Shown here piece after piece: positions 31,290 through 43,816 of a DNA stretch of 64,000 nt. The DNA is from Nymphaea colorata. Lineage: Eukaryota > Streptophyta > Magnoliopsida > Nymphaeales > Nymphaeaceae. The position numbers and the translations under genes were made by a program. How positions within the stretch are numbered: position 1 is the stretch's first letter; the number at the start of each line of letters is the position of its first letter. The stretch spans positions 24,099,878 to 24,163,877 of the forward strand of contig NC_045148.1 in NCBI RefSeq assembly GCF_008831285.2, written 5' to 3'. Below the pieces are notes generated by a model. It was not told where the DNA came from, searched no databases, and saw nothing but the letters and a program-made list of their open reading frames with translations.

Positions 31290-34200
31290 ACTACTGAAGC
31301 AAATAGAGAGAGAGCCGATAAAATGGGAATTCATAGCAAAATTTGGGGACAACAAGTTCCCTAAGTACAAGAATAAACCGCAAAAACATAAATAAAAGAT
31401 GAATATACAAGACAATCGCACAGTAAAACAAAAATAACAAAAAGGATGGTGTAGCACAGTCACCCAGCCGCAGACAGAGGACGGCGCCATAGCTGAATAG
31501 CAAAATGGACATCCCCCTGCACCAGATAAGCAACAACATCTGGCAATGAGAAGGTGCCACTGAAGACCCTATTGTTGCGCTCCTCCGAAATGTGCCACCA
31601 AGAAGAAATGAGCCACAACCTCTAGACTCGCCCCCAGGAAGCAGACAGGTGGGGGAAGGAGAAAAGAGGAAAAGAAGGCAAATGGAGGGAGGTTCTGGAA
31701 GGCTACTAACATGGGAAGGCCATGCAGAGGCAAAAACACTAACAAAGAAATGGCAAGTAGTAAAAAGGTGGACCCAAGACTCAACCGTGGTGAGACAAAG
31801 GGGACACTGGTTAGCTAAACTGATGTCCAGGCGATGTAAGTGGTCAAAAGTGTTGATGTGGCCAGCAAGAAGAAGCCAGACAAAAGTAATGGCATGAGGA
31901 GAAGGGCCTGGGGACCAAAGGGACAGGGGGTGAGAGCAATGCAACGGAAGAACCAAAAGAGACCTGGTAGCAAGAAGAAAAAGTGAATCCCTGGAAAGGT
32001 GAAAGAGGCCAAGATGGGGGTACAACAGAAGGGAGGTCAGCAAGCCGAAGGAAAAGGCGAAGGGCAAAAACCAGGTCGCACCAAAAGTGGGAGGGATAGG
32101 TGTGGGAGATGAAACCATTCCAAACACTAGGGGAAGAGAGGTCAAATTTGAAACAAATGAATAGGGTGATTGGAGAATGCTCAGTTGCGAGACGCCACCA
32201 TCAAGAACACAGGAAGGACTCACATGTCGGACTAAGGTTGGTAACCCCAACACCCCCAAGAATACGTGGAAGGGCAACCATATTCCAACGTGCAAGCCAA
32301 TCTGAAGGTCGATCACCGTCCCAGATAAATCTACGAATAATCATGTCAAACCTTATCAGAACAGCCACAGGAGGTCAAAAGACCGCCAGTGCATGGAGGG
32401 GGACCAACGAAAGGCAATGTTTAGTAAGAGTAATAAGACCAGGGAGATAAAACAACTTTTTCTATCAACACTGAAGGTGATTCACATGCTTCTGCTCTAC
32501 TAAATTACAAAAGGAGGGAGCAGGAGGCGCCAACATAGTCTGAAGACCTAAGTAGTCCATATGTAAGCCATCAACCTTACACCCAAAGCAAGCTTTCGCA
32601 AGAAGCATCGTGGCTGGATCCACGTGAATGAGAGAAAGGTGGTCTTCAGAGGAATTAATAGAAAGACCCGAGATGATCTCAAAAACCTGAAGGATGAGCT
32701 CTATAGCGGAAAGCAGTGCCAAACAGGAGAAAGTTGTCAGCATATTGAAGGGTGGAGAAGGCCTGTAAGTGGGGGAGTGAATATGGTGTGAGAAAGCCAA
32801 CGACCGCAGCATGATGAAATAATGTAGAAAAGCACTCGACAACTAAGTTGAAAAGAAAAGGGGACAACGGGCAACCCTGACAGAGGATACGATCGAGACA
32901 GAAGAAATCACCACACATCCCATTGAAGGAGACTGCAAGCTGGGCCCAGTGACAAGCGAAAGGATCCACTGCAAAGATGATGGACCAAAAGCAAGGTGTA
33001 TGAGCAGGTCTGAAAGGAACTCCCAACTAACCGAATCAAAGGCCTTAGAGATGTCCAACTTAAGTATGAAGGAAGGAAGACGTAGACAGTATAGAGAGTG
33101 AACAACTTCATTGGCCAGGACAATCGTGTCCTGCAAACGTCGACCCTTGATGAATGCAACATGGAAGGGGTTAATGATAGAAGACATAACAGGCGGAAGC
33201 TACAAAGAAAGCAATTTAGCAATAATCATGTAAGGTGGTGTGCCTAAGATGGAGATCGGGCGAAAGTGGCTGATGTCTGTAGGGTTAGGATGCTTAGGCA
33301 CCAAGACGCAGATGACGTGATTAAATTCCTTATGAAAAATGGAGTTGGAAGCAAATTCATCACAAAACGTAAACACATCAGTGCTACAAGCCTCTCAAAA
33401 GGTGCAAAAAAATTCAACAGGGAAACCTTCAATGCGAGGCACCTTACCAGAGCTGAGGGCCCAGACAACATTCTTGATTTCTTGGTGTAGGAAGGGCCGC
33501 TCAAGAGAGATCGCACAGGAGACAGAGAGGGAGGAGAGGTGAAATTATGGAAGCAGGGCACAAATGCAAAGATGCTTAGAATAGAAATCACGAAAATGGG
33601 CAGTCAAAGCCGGGAGAATGTCATCACTAAGAAAAACCCTATGGCCAATAACCATGGACTGGAGCAACGTTTGACGGCACCTTCAAGGTGTAGCCAAGTG
33701 GAAGAATCTAGAATTCTGTTCTCCATACAAAAGCCAACCCAGCCTAGAACGCTGCTGTCAGTGGATGGACTCCCTAATCCACCACTCCTGAGCCAGACAC
33801 TTGAGACAAAGGAGGCGGAAGACTGATTCGTAGAAATATTATCAAAAGACTGGAGGGATAAAATCTCCTCATCCCAACTGGTCACCTCAGAAAACTTGCC
33901 ACTGCAGAAAATGTGCTTCCAGGCAAAAACCACCCTCCAGATGGAGTGCAACTTCCGCGAGAGCCTGAAAGCAGCCCACCTACCATTGATGGTGCAAGCC
34001 CACCATTTAGGGATGGCAGCGACAAAGGACTCATTTCGGAGCCACCAAAGCTCAAAATGAAACCTGGCACGTCTAGTACCAACCCTACCCCGAATAAAGG
34101 AAAGGAGTAGTGGAGCATGATCAAACAAGTGTCTCGGCCAAGGAACCAAAGAGGATGAAAGAAAACGAGAGAACAACTAAGGCAAGAGGAATACCTGGTC

Positions 34201-36990
34201 CAACCTACGGAGAATGAGAGGATTCCTATTGTTGGACCAAGTAAACTTGCCATTACTCAGAGACACGTCAAAAAGACCGAACTTAAGAACGAAGGAGTGA
34301 AAAGCCGACATAGATGGACCAGAAGGGACAGGAGATCAAGAGTCGTCAGGGCTAAGCAAACAATTGAAGTCTCCTGCCAAAAGCCAAGGCGAGGAAACAA
34401 GCTAACAAGCATGATGTAGCTCATCCCATAGTTGGTCACTCAAGGGCCATAGACCGTAGTAACTAAGACCGGGCCAATGAGCCAAAGACCATTGAGAATG
34501 ACTGAGATAGAGTAATAACCGACATGCACCACTTCCCTCGTAAGAGGAGGAGACTAGGCCAGCAGGATGCCCCTAGGGGCACCATTAGCCGGAAGAAACC
34601 CAAAGGACGGTTGACGCAACAAAGTACAAACACAGGCATGAGAAATCATAGACAATTTGGTGTCAACCACGATAAGCAAGGAAGGTCCATGCTGACGCAC
34701 CAAAGAAGAGAGATACCTATGCCGATAACGGCTCCCAAGCCCCGCACGTTCTAACACACAACCCTCATGAAGAAACCATGCGAAGGGGCGTACATCTAGC
34801 CACTCTAGCAGTACCGAGAGGGAGGATGGAGGCCGTAGAAGCCCCAATCCTACGCAATTCCCACCGCAACCGAGTAAGGTTGGAGTGGGAGGCTGGTGCA
34901 ATAGCGCAACAAATGAAGAATGAAGGAAATCAAGCTACTCCTGAGGAAGCGTGACATTAAGAGAGGCAAGCGCATCCGAAAGGGAAATGCCTAGCTCAGC
35001 ATCTAACAAGGGAGAAGCAAGTGGCAACCTATCGGGCAAGAGCGGGCAAACAGAAGGTCCGTTGGTGGGACCAAGCAACTGAGCAGAAGACGAAGGAGTA
35101 GCAATGGACGCAGAATCAATACGCAGGGTGGGGGAAATAGCATCAACACAAGAGATGTGGGGGATGGCAGGGCTAATAGGGGGAAGGGGCAAGCAGGTGG
35201 GGTTGCGAGAACACTGCAACAGAGTGCGGGGAGTAGTACACGCAGGGAAGGCAAGCTGGTGCCAATGCAACTGTCAATGGAAACAGAAGAAAACCGGGCA
35301 GGTGGGCAAAGGAGGTGGTCCTAGATGGTGGGGAGGCAAAGGGGGGCCGATAACAAGGGTACGGAGCAAGGAACATGCAACAAATGGAGATGGACTGACT
35401 ATGGGAGACGAATCGATAGAGGTCAAAGCAACGGAGGTCATAGTCGAGAAAGAGCAAGCAACAACAGTTACCTCAAGGGGTGACCCCCTGCTGACGGCAG
35501 GGCAGTTGACTGTGACGATGCAAAGGACCGGATGATGCCACGATCAGATAGAGCAACAAGCAGCACCTCAGGGGAGCACGGCGAAGAGAAGGCAGGGCAC
35601 GACCGAGTAGGCAAGGCCACCTTCAGCGGTGAGGGAAGCAAAGGCGGGAGCTGAGGTGGCGAGAGCTCGACAAGCGAAGAAAACTTGTGCAGCAGACCAC
35701 CTAGGCTGAAGACCCACGGGACCGCTACCGAGAAAGGCAAACCCCGTGTTTCAAAACAAGTAGGCCCAGGCCAAGGAAGTCTGATAGAGTCAAAGGAGAT
35801 AGAGCTAGCATCCGAAGCAGGCGACTAAGAAGCAGCTGGTAGAGGAACCTAGACCCAAAGGCGGAAGCGACAGCCGCAAAGCCATGTAGTCGACCGAAAA
35901 GTCATCGGTCATTCTGACTAGCAGGAATACGATATCAAGAACATGTGGCAGCCTGGCGGCCATTCAAGGTATTACACCTCTGACACCACCAATGGCCCCA
36001 TCAGACAAGATAGAAGCGACAGACCGAAGAAGCGACGTAGCCTGGAAGCACGATGGGAAGAGGGGACACACCAAGGTCAGGGAGCCGGCCTACCAACGGA
36101 GACCACCTTGGAAGTCTCAGCTGCAAGGAATAGTCAGCCATTTGCAAAAGGAGAAACAAATAGCGCGCAATTGATAGGAATGCCTGGAGGACGCTGCGAG
36201 CGTCCTGCAACAGAAGCGAGCTGACAAAATGACAACGCCATAGCCTGACAGACCCCTTTAGGCAAGGAAAGAAAATTGACTACAACACGACAAAACAAAC
36301 GATTAAGGGGAAGGTGTTACCCGGTCTCATCCCACAAAGACTCGGACCACCAACCCAAGCTCCATGTGGTGATCGCAAAGGCAAAGGATGAGGGAGGGTG
36401 GCCATATGACCAACCCCGGGCAAGAACAAAAAGGCCGGCAAGAAAAACAATGAAGCCAAGCAGTTGCGTTTGGACCCTCTCAAAGCCTAAGCTCAGCACG
36501 GCCCGCAGGCCGGTGAGATGCCTCTTAGCGTGACGTGCGAGCAAGGCACTGAAAGAGGACTGGACAGCTATGAAAACGATCCAAAAGAAGAAGTGGATAG
36601 CACAAGCTGTAACGTGCATTTCATCAAACTGTTGCCGAGCAAGGAGAGGGCACAACAGAGCAAAAAGAAGGAAACACAGTCTGCAAGCAGAAGCGGTGAG
36701 TAACGAGAGGGAAGAGGAGCAAACCGCCAAGGAAGGAGCTGGTAGTGAAGCAGGTGGAGTGGATTTGGGAGAAGACGCGGCTGGAGAGGAGGTGATAACC
36801 TGGCCAGCAGCTGAGAGAGGAGAGGATCAATGTTCGTCGTGAGAGGTCGGGGACAGGGTCCTCATCTCGGTGCTCCTCAACACTATCCGGACGAGCACCA
36901 TAGAAGGGAGCCTGGTGGATGACACCACGAGTGAGAGGGGGGAGTCGCAGGTGAGAGAGTAGAACAAGGCCCTAGAGAGAACCACCCAGA
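31290..36990 (-). pseudogene. L1-type plant LINE, near full length, inactivated
   Basis: Read on the minus strand, the order is: GC-rich 5' region (about 36990-35900), Ser/Pro-rich ORF1-like stretch (to about 34935), endonuclease, RT, then zinc-binding C-terminus. Endonuclease: GGNCVGLGLLRPPS and LLIVVDTKLS (about 34880-34640), LLAGDFNC (about 34370) and KFTWSNNRNPLILRRLDQV (about 34250-34195). RT: HFRPISILGTPPYMIIAKLL (about 33270-33210), NPFHVAFIKGRRLQD (33170-33125), LKLDISKAFDSVSW (33067-33026), GCPLSPFLFN and LQYADNFLLF (YADN at 32744-32733, normally YADD). C-terminus: WLLLAGHINTFDHLHRLDI and CPLC-x8-HLF-x2-C (about 31806-31752). The domains lie in different frames with interspersed stops, so no functional ORF2 remains. 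No poly(A) (plus-strand poly-T) or clear target-site duplication is seen at the 3' side. The element is GC-richer than its surroundings. Confidence 0.85.
36293..36990 (-). repeat. LINE 5' region, copy 1 of a duplicated block
   Basis: Matches 37487-38207 in the same orientation (for example aacaaacgattaaggggaag, accaacccaagctccatgtg, agaagaagtggatagcac). It contains a 137-codon minus frame (36317-36730) with hydrophobic, membrane-like composition. The frame is not preserved in the second copy, so I do not call it a gene. Confidence 0.85.
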
Positions 36991-37042
36991 GCGAGCGATA
37001 GAGAGAGGGAGAGAGAGCAATAAAGAAAATGAGAAGGGGGGG

Positions 37043-37075
<33 letters not shown>

Positions 37076-37486
37076 TGAACACTCTATGCATGAGATTTTG
37101 GATTAACAAAAATATAGAAGGAAAATGAACAAAAAAACAAGTCCGACTTTTAGGCTATATGCTAGTTAAATTACATGTCATTTCTTGTGAAGGTTGTCTT
37201 AAAATGTCATCATAAAATTATTACAACTTACAAATGTAGTTGTGAAGATTAAAACATCTCAAATCATCCACCATCAAGTTATAAATTGTATATAAGCATC
37301 TCTAAGAAAATAGCACCGGTCAGTCCTTCGTAAAGTTGCTGATCTCTTTGACAATCGTTTGTTTATTAATTGACGCCATTGCCATCACAACTCAGCTGAA
37401 GAAAGTATGTGTTCCTAGAAAGAAGATTCATTTATCTTTGTACACCATCCATCTTAATTTTCTCAATATGTTCTGTTTCTTTTAAA
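36991..37486. other. Spacer between the two LINE 5' copies; (GA)n microsatellite
   Basis: Starts with a GA-rich run (about 37000-37075) next to the LINE 5' end. The rest is AT-rich sequence unlike either repeat. No gene. Confidence 0.6.
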
Positions 37487-38207
37487 AACAAACGATTAAG
37501 GGGAAGGGGTTACCCGGCCTGATCCCACAAAGACTGGGACCACCAACCCAAGCTCCATGTGTTGATCGCAAAGGCAAAGGAGGAGGAGGGTCGTCATAAG
37601 ACCAACCCCGGGCAAGAACAAAAAGGCTGGCAAGAAAAACAATGAAGCCAAGCAACTACGTTTGAACCCTCTCAAAGCCTAAGCTCAGCACGGCCCCGCA
37701 GGCCGATGAGACGCCACTTAGCGTGACGTGAGAGCAAGGCTCCGAAAGAGGACTAGACAGCTATGAAAATGATCCAAAAGAAGAAGTGGATAGCACAAGC
37801 TGTAACGAGCATTTCATCAAACTGTTGCCCAGCATGGAGAGGGCACAACAGAGCAAAAAGTAGGAAACACAGTGCTGCAAGCAGAAGCTTTTGAGGAAGA
37901 AGAGGGAGGAGGAGCAAACCGCCGAAGGGAGGAGTTGGTAGTGAAGCAGGCAGAGTGGATTCGGGAGAAGAAGTGGCTGGAGGAGGAGTCGATTAACCTG
38001 GCCAGCAGCCACGGGCAACGCTGAAGGGCAGGAGAGGAGGGAATGCATATGAGAGAGGGAGAGGGACCAATGTTCATCGTGAGAGGTCAGGGACGGGGTG
38101 CCTCATCTCGGTGCTTCTCACACTATCCGGACGAGCACCATAGGAGGGGAGCCTGGTGGATGTCTCCACGAGTGAGAGGGGGAGTCGCAGGCGAGAGGGT
38201 GGAGAAT
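37487..38207 (-). mobile_element. LINE 5'-end fragment, copy 2
   Basis: About 720 bp that corresponds only to the 5' end of the neighbouring LINE (36293-36990). The endonuclease and RT parts are absent. LINE copies usually lose 5' sequence during target-primed reverse transcription, so a fragment retaining only the 5' end more likely arose by deletion or tandem duplication. Confidence 0.8.
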
Positions 38208-38498
38208 TAAGCCTTTATAGCATATTTGTTCAGCATACAGTTTTAAAAGTCATGAACAAGGACTGTGGCCTTTCATTTTCTTAAAATCCAGTGAAAGTGG
38301 CCAACTATGTAGCCCTTATGGCCTTTCATTTTCTAGGCTGGCAGCGTGGGGCCACCTCTATTTCATAAAATAAAGACTTCATATGCTACTTGATGCTTAT
38401 TAATTTTCTATGCTTTAGAGCAAAAAAGTTGATGTTCTAGCCCATTTGGTGTAATGGTGTTACTTCGAGAAGGAAAAACCATTCGACGGAAAATTTTT
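38208..38498. other. Intergenic spacer with a small direct repeat
   Basis: The word ggcctttcattttct occurs twice (about 38268 and 38319). No other feature. Confidence 0.5.
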
Positions 38499-38866
38499 GA
38501 AAGTGTTCTTCAATCCGATTTCCATGAAAATTACTAAAGCTGCAAAGGATTACACTGTAATAGACAAGGTCGAGCACTCAAGTGTTTGAGATAGTCCTAA
38601 TTCCTAAAGGGGAAAAGGTAAAGCGTGGACTCAAGGGTATTGTCTCCCAAGTATTGAATTTGTCGTGACACTGAATGGCCTATGGAAGATCAGTGACTTA
38701 TGTATCAATGGGCCTATGGAAGATCAGAAGCCATTAAAGTAAAGGGATAATTTATCTCAATCTAAATTATCTACAAAGGAAGAGAAAAATAAAATGAATA
38801 ATTTTCAATAAAAGGGCATTTGTGTAAATTATTCCCTATAATTTTAGTGACTTCCATGCCGAAGCT
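38499..38866. repeat. Dispersed repeat Y, copy C (empty Harbinger site, cut by the gap)
   Basis: Matches 2139-2200 joined directly to 3823-4146 of copy A. The empty target TAA is at 38558-38560. A local rearrangement duplicates cctatggaagatcag. The copy ends at the assembly gap right after gaagct. Confidence 0.9.
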
Positions 38867-38966
38867 NNNNNNNNNNNNNNNNNNNNNNNNNNNNNNNNNN
38901 NNNNNNNNNNNNNNNNNNNNNNNNNNNNNNNNNNNNNNNNNNNNNNNNNNNNNNNNNNNNNNNNNN
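38867..38966. other. Assembly gap, exactly 100 N
   Basis: One hundred Ns, the conventional filler for a gap of unknown size. By comparison with 4147-7645, about 3.5 kb (CLPR4 relic, LTR and primer binding site) could be hidden or truly absent here. Confidence 0.98.
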
Positions 38967-41850
38967 GCTTCTCCATTGCTCACATCACCTCAAACCAGAA
39001 GTTTCCTTACCCATCTACATTGAATGTGCTAATTTGTTTCCATAAAGCTTTCTCAAACAAACTTCCTCCTATGGAAAACGCAAGTACTTTGCCTTATTGA
39101 AAGTCAACACTTTGCGAGGGTTCATCAGTGGTAAAATCACCACCAGATCAATTCATCACTGGTAGCAAGCAAATAATCTAGACTACCTGCAATGGAAATG
39201 TCAGATCGACTCCTACGTGGACGGATCAGAGGTACGCTCTTGAAGGATGTTCTAGGCTTGGTCGTTGGATTGGAAATAGCACAACATGTGTGGAAAACAC
39301 TTGAAGAAGCTTATGCACTGGATTACCAAGAAAGGGAAGTTGCTTGCTCTAAAAGTTATAGACGCATAAAAAGAAAAATATGAATATGGCGGATTACATC
39401 TGAATCTTCAAAACCACATGCGATTGGAAAACCGGTGAATGATCAACACCAAGGTTTTCCTTCTTTTGAATGGATTGGGACCAGAATATGAATCCTTCTT
39501 CACATCCACGTTGAGGCCCCCAATTCCATCTTATAAGGAGGCCATCCCACTGCTCCAATGTCACGAAACAATGAAGCAGCTCAATGAACAAGAAAACACT
39601 CAGCATCAATCTATTTTCTACACTCAAGATCTGGATTCATAGCAATCATAGAGAAGAGGACAACCAACATTCTCTTCCCGGGTTTTACCCGTACAACTGA
39701 GGACAACAAGAAAACTTGGGAACCTGAACAAGCATCATCAAACCAAATAGGTGCTCCAAAAAAATCTTTGGACACAAAGGCAAAGCTACAACAAACAAAG
39801 AAAAAGGTATTACTTGTCAGATCTGTTCTAAACTCAGTTGGCTTTTCCCTTTAAAAGAAATTTTGTGCACTGTTTTGAAAGATTCATTATATTTGTAAAG
39901 AATCAGTTTAGTAGAATGATCAAAACGTTCACTGAGATCGTGGAACAGAATTCGACAATTTCAGAATGAGGAAAATTTTTCAAGAAAATGGAATTCACAT
40001 ATGATGTCTTGTCCATACATGCGACAACAAAATGGACAGGTAGAGAGAAAACACAGGGTTGTTACATAACTTGGGTTAGCTATGATGTTCTATGATGGTT
40101 TCCGCCTAAATATTGGTGGAGGCATTCAATACTGTAGTTTGGGTTCAAATAGAGTTCCTTCACCTAGGTTGAATATGACCTCGACATATGAAAATTTATC
40201 TAAAACTAAGCCTGACTATAGTTTTATGAGAACTTTTGGATGTTTATGTTTTCCATATCTAGGAGATTACGCCCAGTATAAACTCAATCCAAGATAATTG
40301 TCATGCGTTTTCTTGGGCTATAGTGCAATGCATAACGGTTACAGGTGCCTACATGTAAAAACGAGGCATGTATATATTTCTAGGCACCACATTTTGATGA
40401 GACTAAATTCCCTTTTAAAAATATAGATGATGCGAGAACTCTAATTTCTGAAGTTGATATAATGAAGCATGGTTTCCTATTGATGAAAAGGCAAGTAAAA
40501 GCCCACTTAATGGAGAGCAAAGACAAAACCTCCACATAGAACAGCAAGTGATCTCACAACCAACTTCCTGTATAGATTTTGTGGAAACATTTTCGCCAGT
40601 TATTAACCTACAACAATCAAAATTATCATTCATTGTTGCTCTCTCTAGAGAATGGAAGATACATCAAATTGAGATAAAATGCATTCCGCCATGGCAACTT
40701 GGAAGAACCCGTGTATATGGATCAACCACCAGGATTCAAGGACCCAGAAAAGCCATATATGGATTACATCAATCTGCTAGGATGTGGTCTAATAAATTCT
40801 GTGATTTCCTATTGAACTATGGATTCTTCTGTAGTCCAACAGATTCCTCTTTGTTCTACACAAAGGCACCATGGAGTTATATGGTTGCTCTTGTATGTCA
40901 ATGACATACTCATAACCGGCGACAGGCCTAACAGATTGATGAAATATATTCGAGACATCAGCCTGACCTTTGCTATGAAAGATTTAGGAAGCATCTACTA
41001 TTTTCATGGTATATAGGTACAACATAATGAAACAGGCATCTTTCCCAACCATACAAGATATGCCAAGGAGACCCTCCAGTGTGCTAACATGCTAGATTGC
41101 AAGCCTAGCAACACTCCCATGGTAGAATCTCCTACTGTAATCAACACACATACATTTTTAGGATGCTACCCCTTTCAGGAGCTGGTTGGTAGCTTACAAT
41201 ACTTAACATTCAACATCCAGATTTGGTTTATAGTGTTAATTTTGTGTCTCAGTTTATGCAGTCACCATTGCAATTTTATTTCCAGCTGGTCAAGAAAATC
41301 CGCAGGTATGTAAAGGCCACTATCAATCATGGTTTAAGAATAAAACCTACAGAGTCCCTGCTTCTACAGGGGACTGAGATGCCCATTGGGCAGGATGTCC
41401 AATCACTCGGCGTTCAGTAACAGGCTATAGCATATACCTCAGGCCTAATTGCATCCCTTGGTCTGCTAAGAAGCAGCCCATCGTCGCGCGATCAAGTTCA
41501 GAGCCAGAGTACCATGCACAAACTGCAGCAGCTGCTGAAATGACCTGGATCAGCTACATACTGAGAGATATTGGAGCTAGTATACACAAAACACCTGTTT
41601 TATTTGGCGATAATCTATCAGCCTTACACATGACCATAAATTGGTACAACATAGTCGGTCCAAACATATTGAATTGGACTATCATTATGTTCGAGAAAGA
41701 GTGGCTACCAAGCTCCTTGAAACCCAATATGTTCCTTCAAAAGATCAGATCGCTGATATCTTCATGAAGCCATTGGGAAGAGCACGATTCCTTTATTTGA
41801 GAAACAAACTTGGCAAATCCCACTTAGTCAAGACCTATTTCTTTAAAAAA
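38967..41850 (+). pseudogene. Ty1/copia gag-pol relic, copy 2
   Basis: Near-identical to copy 1 from gag codon 2 onward: SQTNFLLWK-like gag, then the same internal deletion joining CQICSKLSW to the integrase remnant, then [41 protein letters not shown] (YVND at 40894-40905), RRSVTGYSIYL and HIELDYHYVRE. It differs by many single-base deletions and substitutions, so the frame breaks more often than in copy 1. The gag stretch at 39259-39310 (LGLVVGLEIAQHVWKTLEEA) is kept here but shortened in copy 1. The 5' LTR and primer binding site are not present because the gap cuts in at gag. Confidence 0.9.
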
Positions 41851-43580
41851 TGAAAATAATTCAAAAATATGTGAAATTCGGATGAAAATATTCTGAAATT
41901 CAAAAAAATACAATTTGAGTTTGTCTCCAAAACTCTCTATAAATACTCCCACAATCCCTCCTCTGAGCATGAGTTAGCCCTGGAGAAACTCTAGTACATC
42001 TCCTTTGAAGACTAGAGCTTTTCCTTTAGCTTTCTTCCTCTTTCCATTTTTCTTTTTCTCCAACTTGGAGCAAACTTTATCAAGCTACAACTCTCTTAGA
42101 GGCATCATCTTGGAGCTTCACTCAAAGGGGATTTAGGATCATCCAAGCATATTTTTCCAAAAGTCATTCTCATTAGAGGTATGTAGTCATCATCTCTCTC
42201 ATTTCATTTCCTTGTTTCTTCCCTTCTTCATCTCCCCATGACCATACAAGATTGCTTTGAAATCTTCATTTTGGAGTTAAAAAGCTATTCTTGAGTGCAC
42301 CGACAGCATGAGAAGGTGAAGTAATATTCCATTTCATGATTGAATCATTCTTTCTTTTCTTCAATGTAGCCTTGTTGTTATTTCCTTAATTTCTCTTTCT
42401 TCATCCCCCGTGGCCATATAAGATAGCCTTCGAATCTCTATTTAGAGTCAAGAAGCTACTCTTGAATGCACTGGGAGCATGAGAAGATGATATGATTTTC
42501 ATTTATGCTTGAAACATGTTATTCATTTCTTGAATATAGTCTGCTTGCTTCTCCTATTTTTTCTCTTCCTCATCTCCCCATGGCCATATGAGATACCTAT
42601 CAACCTCTATTTTAGAGTCAAAAGCTATGCTCGAGTGCACTTTGAACATTAGAGGATGAGATAATATTCACGTTGTGGTGAAGGATGCTCTTTCTCCTTT
42701 CTTAAGTATTGCTTTGATATTATCCATGCATAGTTATTTGATTTTCCATTTATATGTGAATACACCGGTGAGAATGAGAGTATGGTTGGGACTCTTTATT
42801 CCATGTTAATTTTGAGGTTGGGACTTGTCCAACCCGGGGAAAACCCTCACGAATATATAGATGTTAATATGTATTTGCATGTCATTTTGCGTTAGTTTCC
42901 TTTTAATCATCCCATTAGGAACTCTCATGAGCAACTTATCATGTGGTATGAGTTTCTTCCATACCCATGGTGAAAGAAACATATTTCCTTGTAACTAAGG
43001 AAATGATTATGTTTATATGTTCATATATAAAAATTTTTGAAATCTTGTTTTCCAAAATATTTTCAAAGGAACCTTTTCCGATTTGGCTTTGGAGGCTTAG
43101 CTTAGGCTCTTGCATGAGTCCAAGCTTCCCTCCGGCCTACTTCAATTTTGAAGTCGGTCATTATTTTTCATTTCTTGATTTCTATCTCATGAAGACACAC
43201 ATGTATATACAAGTTATATACATATATGCCCACATGATGATTCCTTTCATTTCCTCTCTCTATGCTTCTATATTTATTTTAATACTTATATGGATGCATA
43301 TATATATAAATGTCTTATTTTCTCTCTATAGAATCTTTTATTTCTCTTTTCAAGTCGAATGCCCTCATCTATATATATATATATATATGAGAAATTTATC
43401 TATTTCTTTTCCTTTAAAGTCTCTCCTTCTATTCAAATCAATGTCATTTTACCAACTGTTGTATATGTGTATATGTGCTAGTATTTACACATGTATGTGC
43501 ATCTTTTCTATCTTCCTCTCTTTCTTTTAAAAGCCTATTTTCTTACTCTACTTAAATTAAGACCTCATTGTCAAAAGCTT
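41851..43580 (+). repeat. Duplicated 3' flank, copy 2
   Basis: Matches 10530-12292, including the TATA-like ctataaata at 41937-41945, the triple 175-bp tandem repeat (about 42228-42670) and the atatat-rich tail. Homology ends at aagctt (43575-43580; 12287-12292 in copy 1). A 187-codon plus frame (42967-43530) is Phe/Ser/Ile-rich, not matched to a family, and interrupted in copy 1, so I leave it uncalled. Confidence 0.85.
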
Positions 43581-43584
43581 TTTT

Positions 43585-43790
43585 AGATTTTTTCTCATTA
43601 TAATTCAATATTCATTGTATAATCGAGTCGAGTTGAGTTCTTACAACTCAAGCTCAACTCGTTTAACATTTCAAGCATACATTTGAACTCGAGCTCAACT
43701 CGTTAATAAACAAGTCGGGTTTGAGTTGAGCTTCAACGAGTGACTTCGATTGAGTCGAGCTCAAGCTGGCTCAACTTGTTGTGCAGCCCT
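43585..43790. mobile_element. hAT-like miniature element, right part
   Basis: Carries ctcgagctcaactcg-like words and ends in tgcagccct (43782-43790), the counterpart of the left terminus at 24176. The first 30 bp share the word attcaatattcattg and its 5' neighbours with the end of the 24.2 kb part. It directly adjoins the truncated end of the NB-ARC pseudogene. Confidence 0.55.
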
Positions 43791-43816
43791 AAGTGGACTT
43801 CTCTTTCAGACATATA

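Noticed and set aside
33604-34176. Plus-strand frames within 31.6-36.8 kb
   Set aside because: Shadows of the minus-strand LINE, whose endonuclease, RT and zinc-binding motifs fit the minus strand.
36317-36730. 137-codon minus frame with membrane-like hydrophobic segments
   Set aside because: It overlies the LINE 5' region and is not preserved in the second copy at 37.5-38.2 kb, so hydrophobicity is best explained by base composition.
42967-43530. 187-codon open frame, the longest in the duplicated flank
   Set aside because: Low-complexity Phe/Ile/Ser text from T-rich and (TA)n sequence; the homologous stretch in copy 1 (11633-12025) is interrupted and neither has a known domain.
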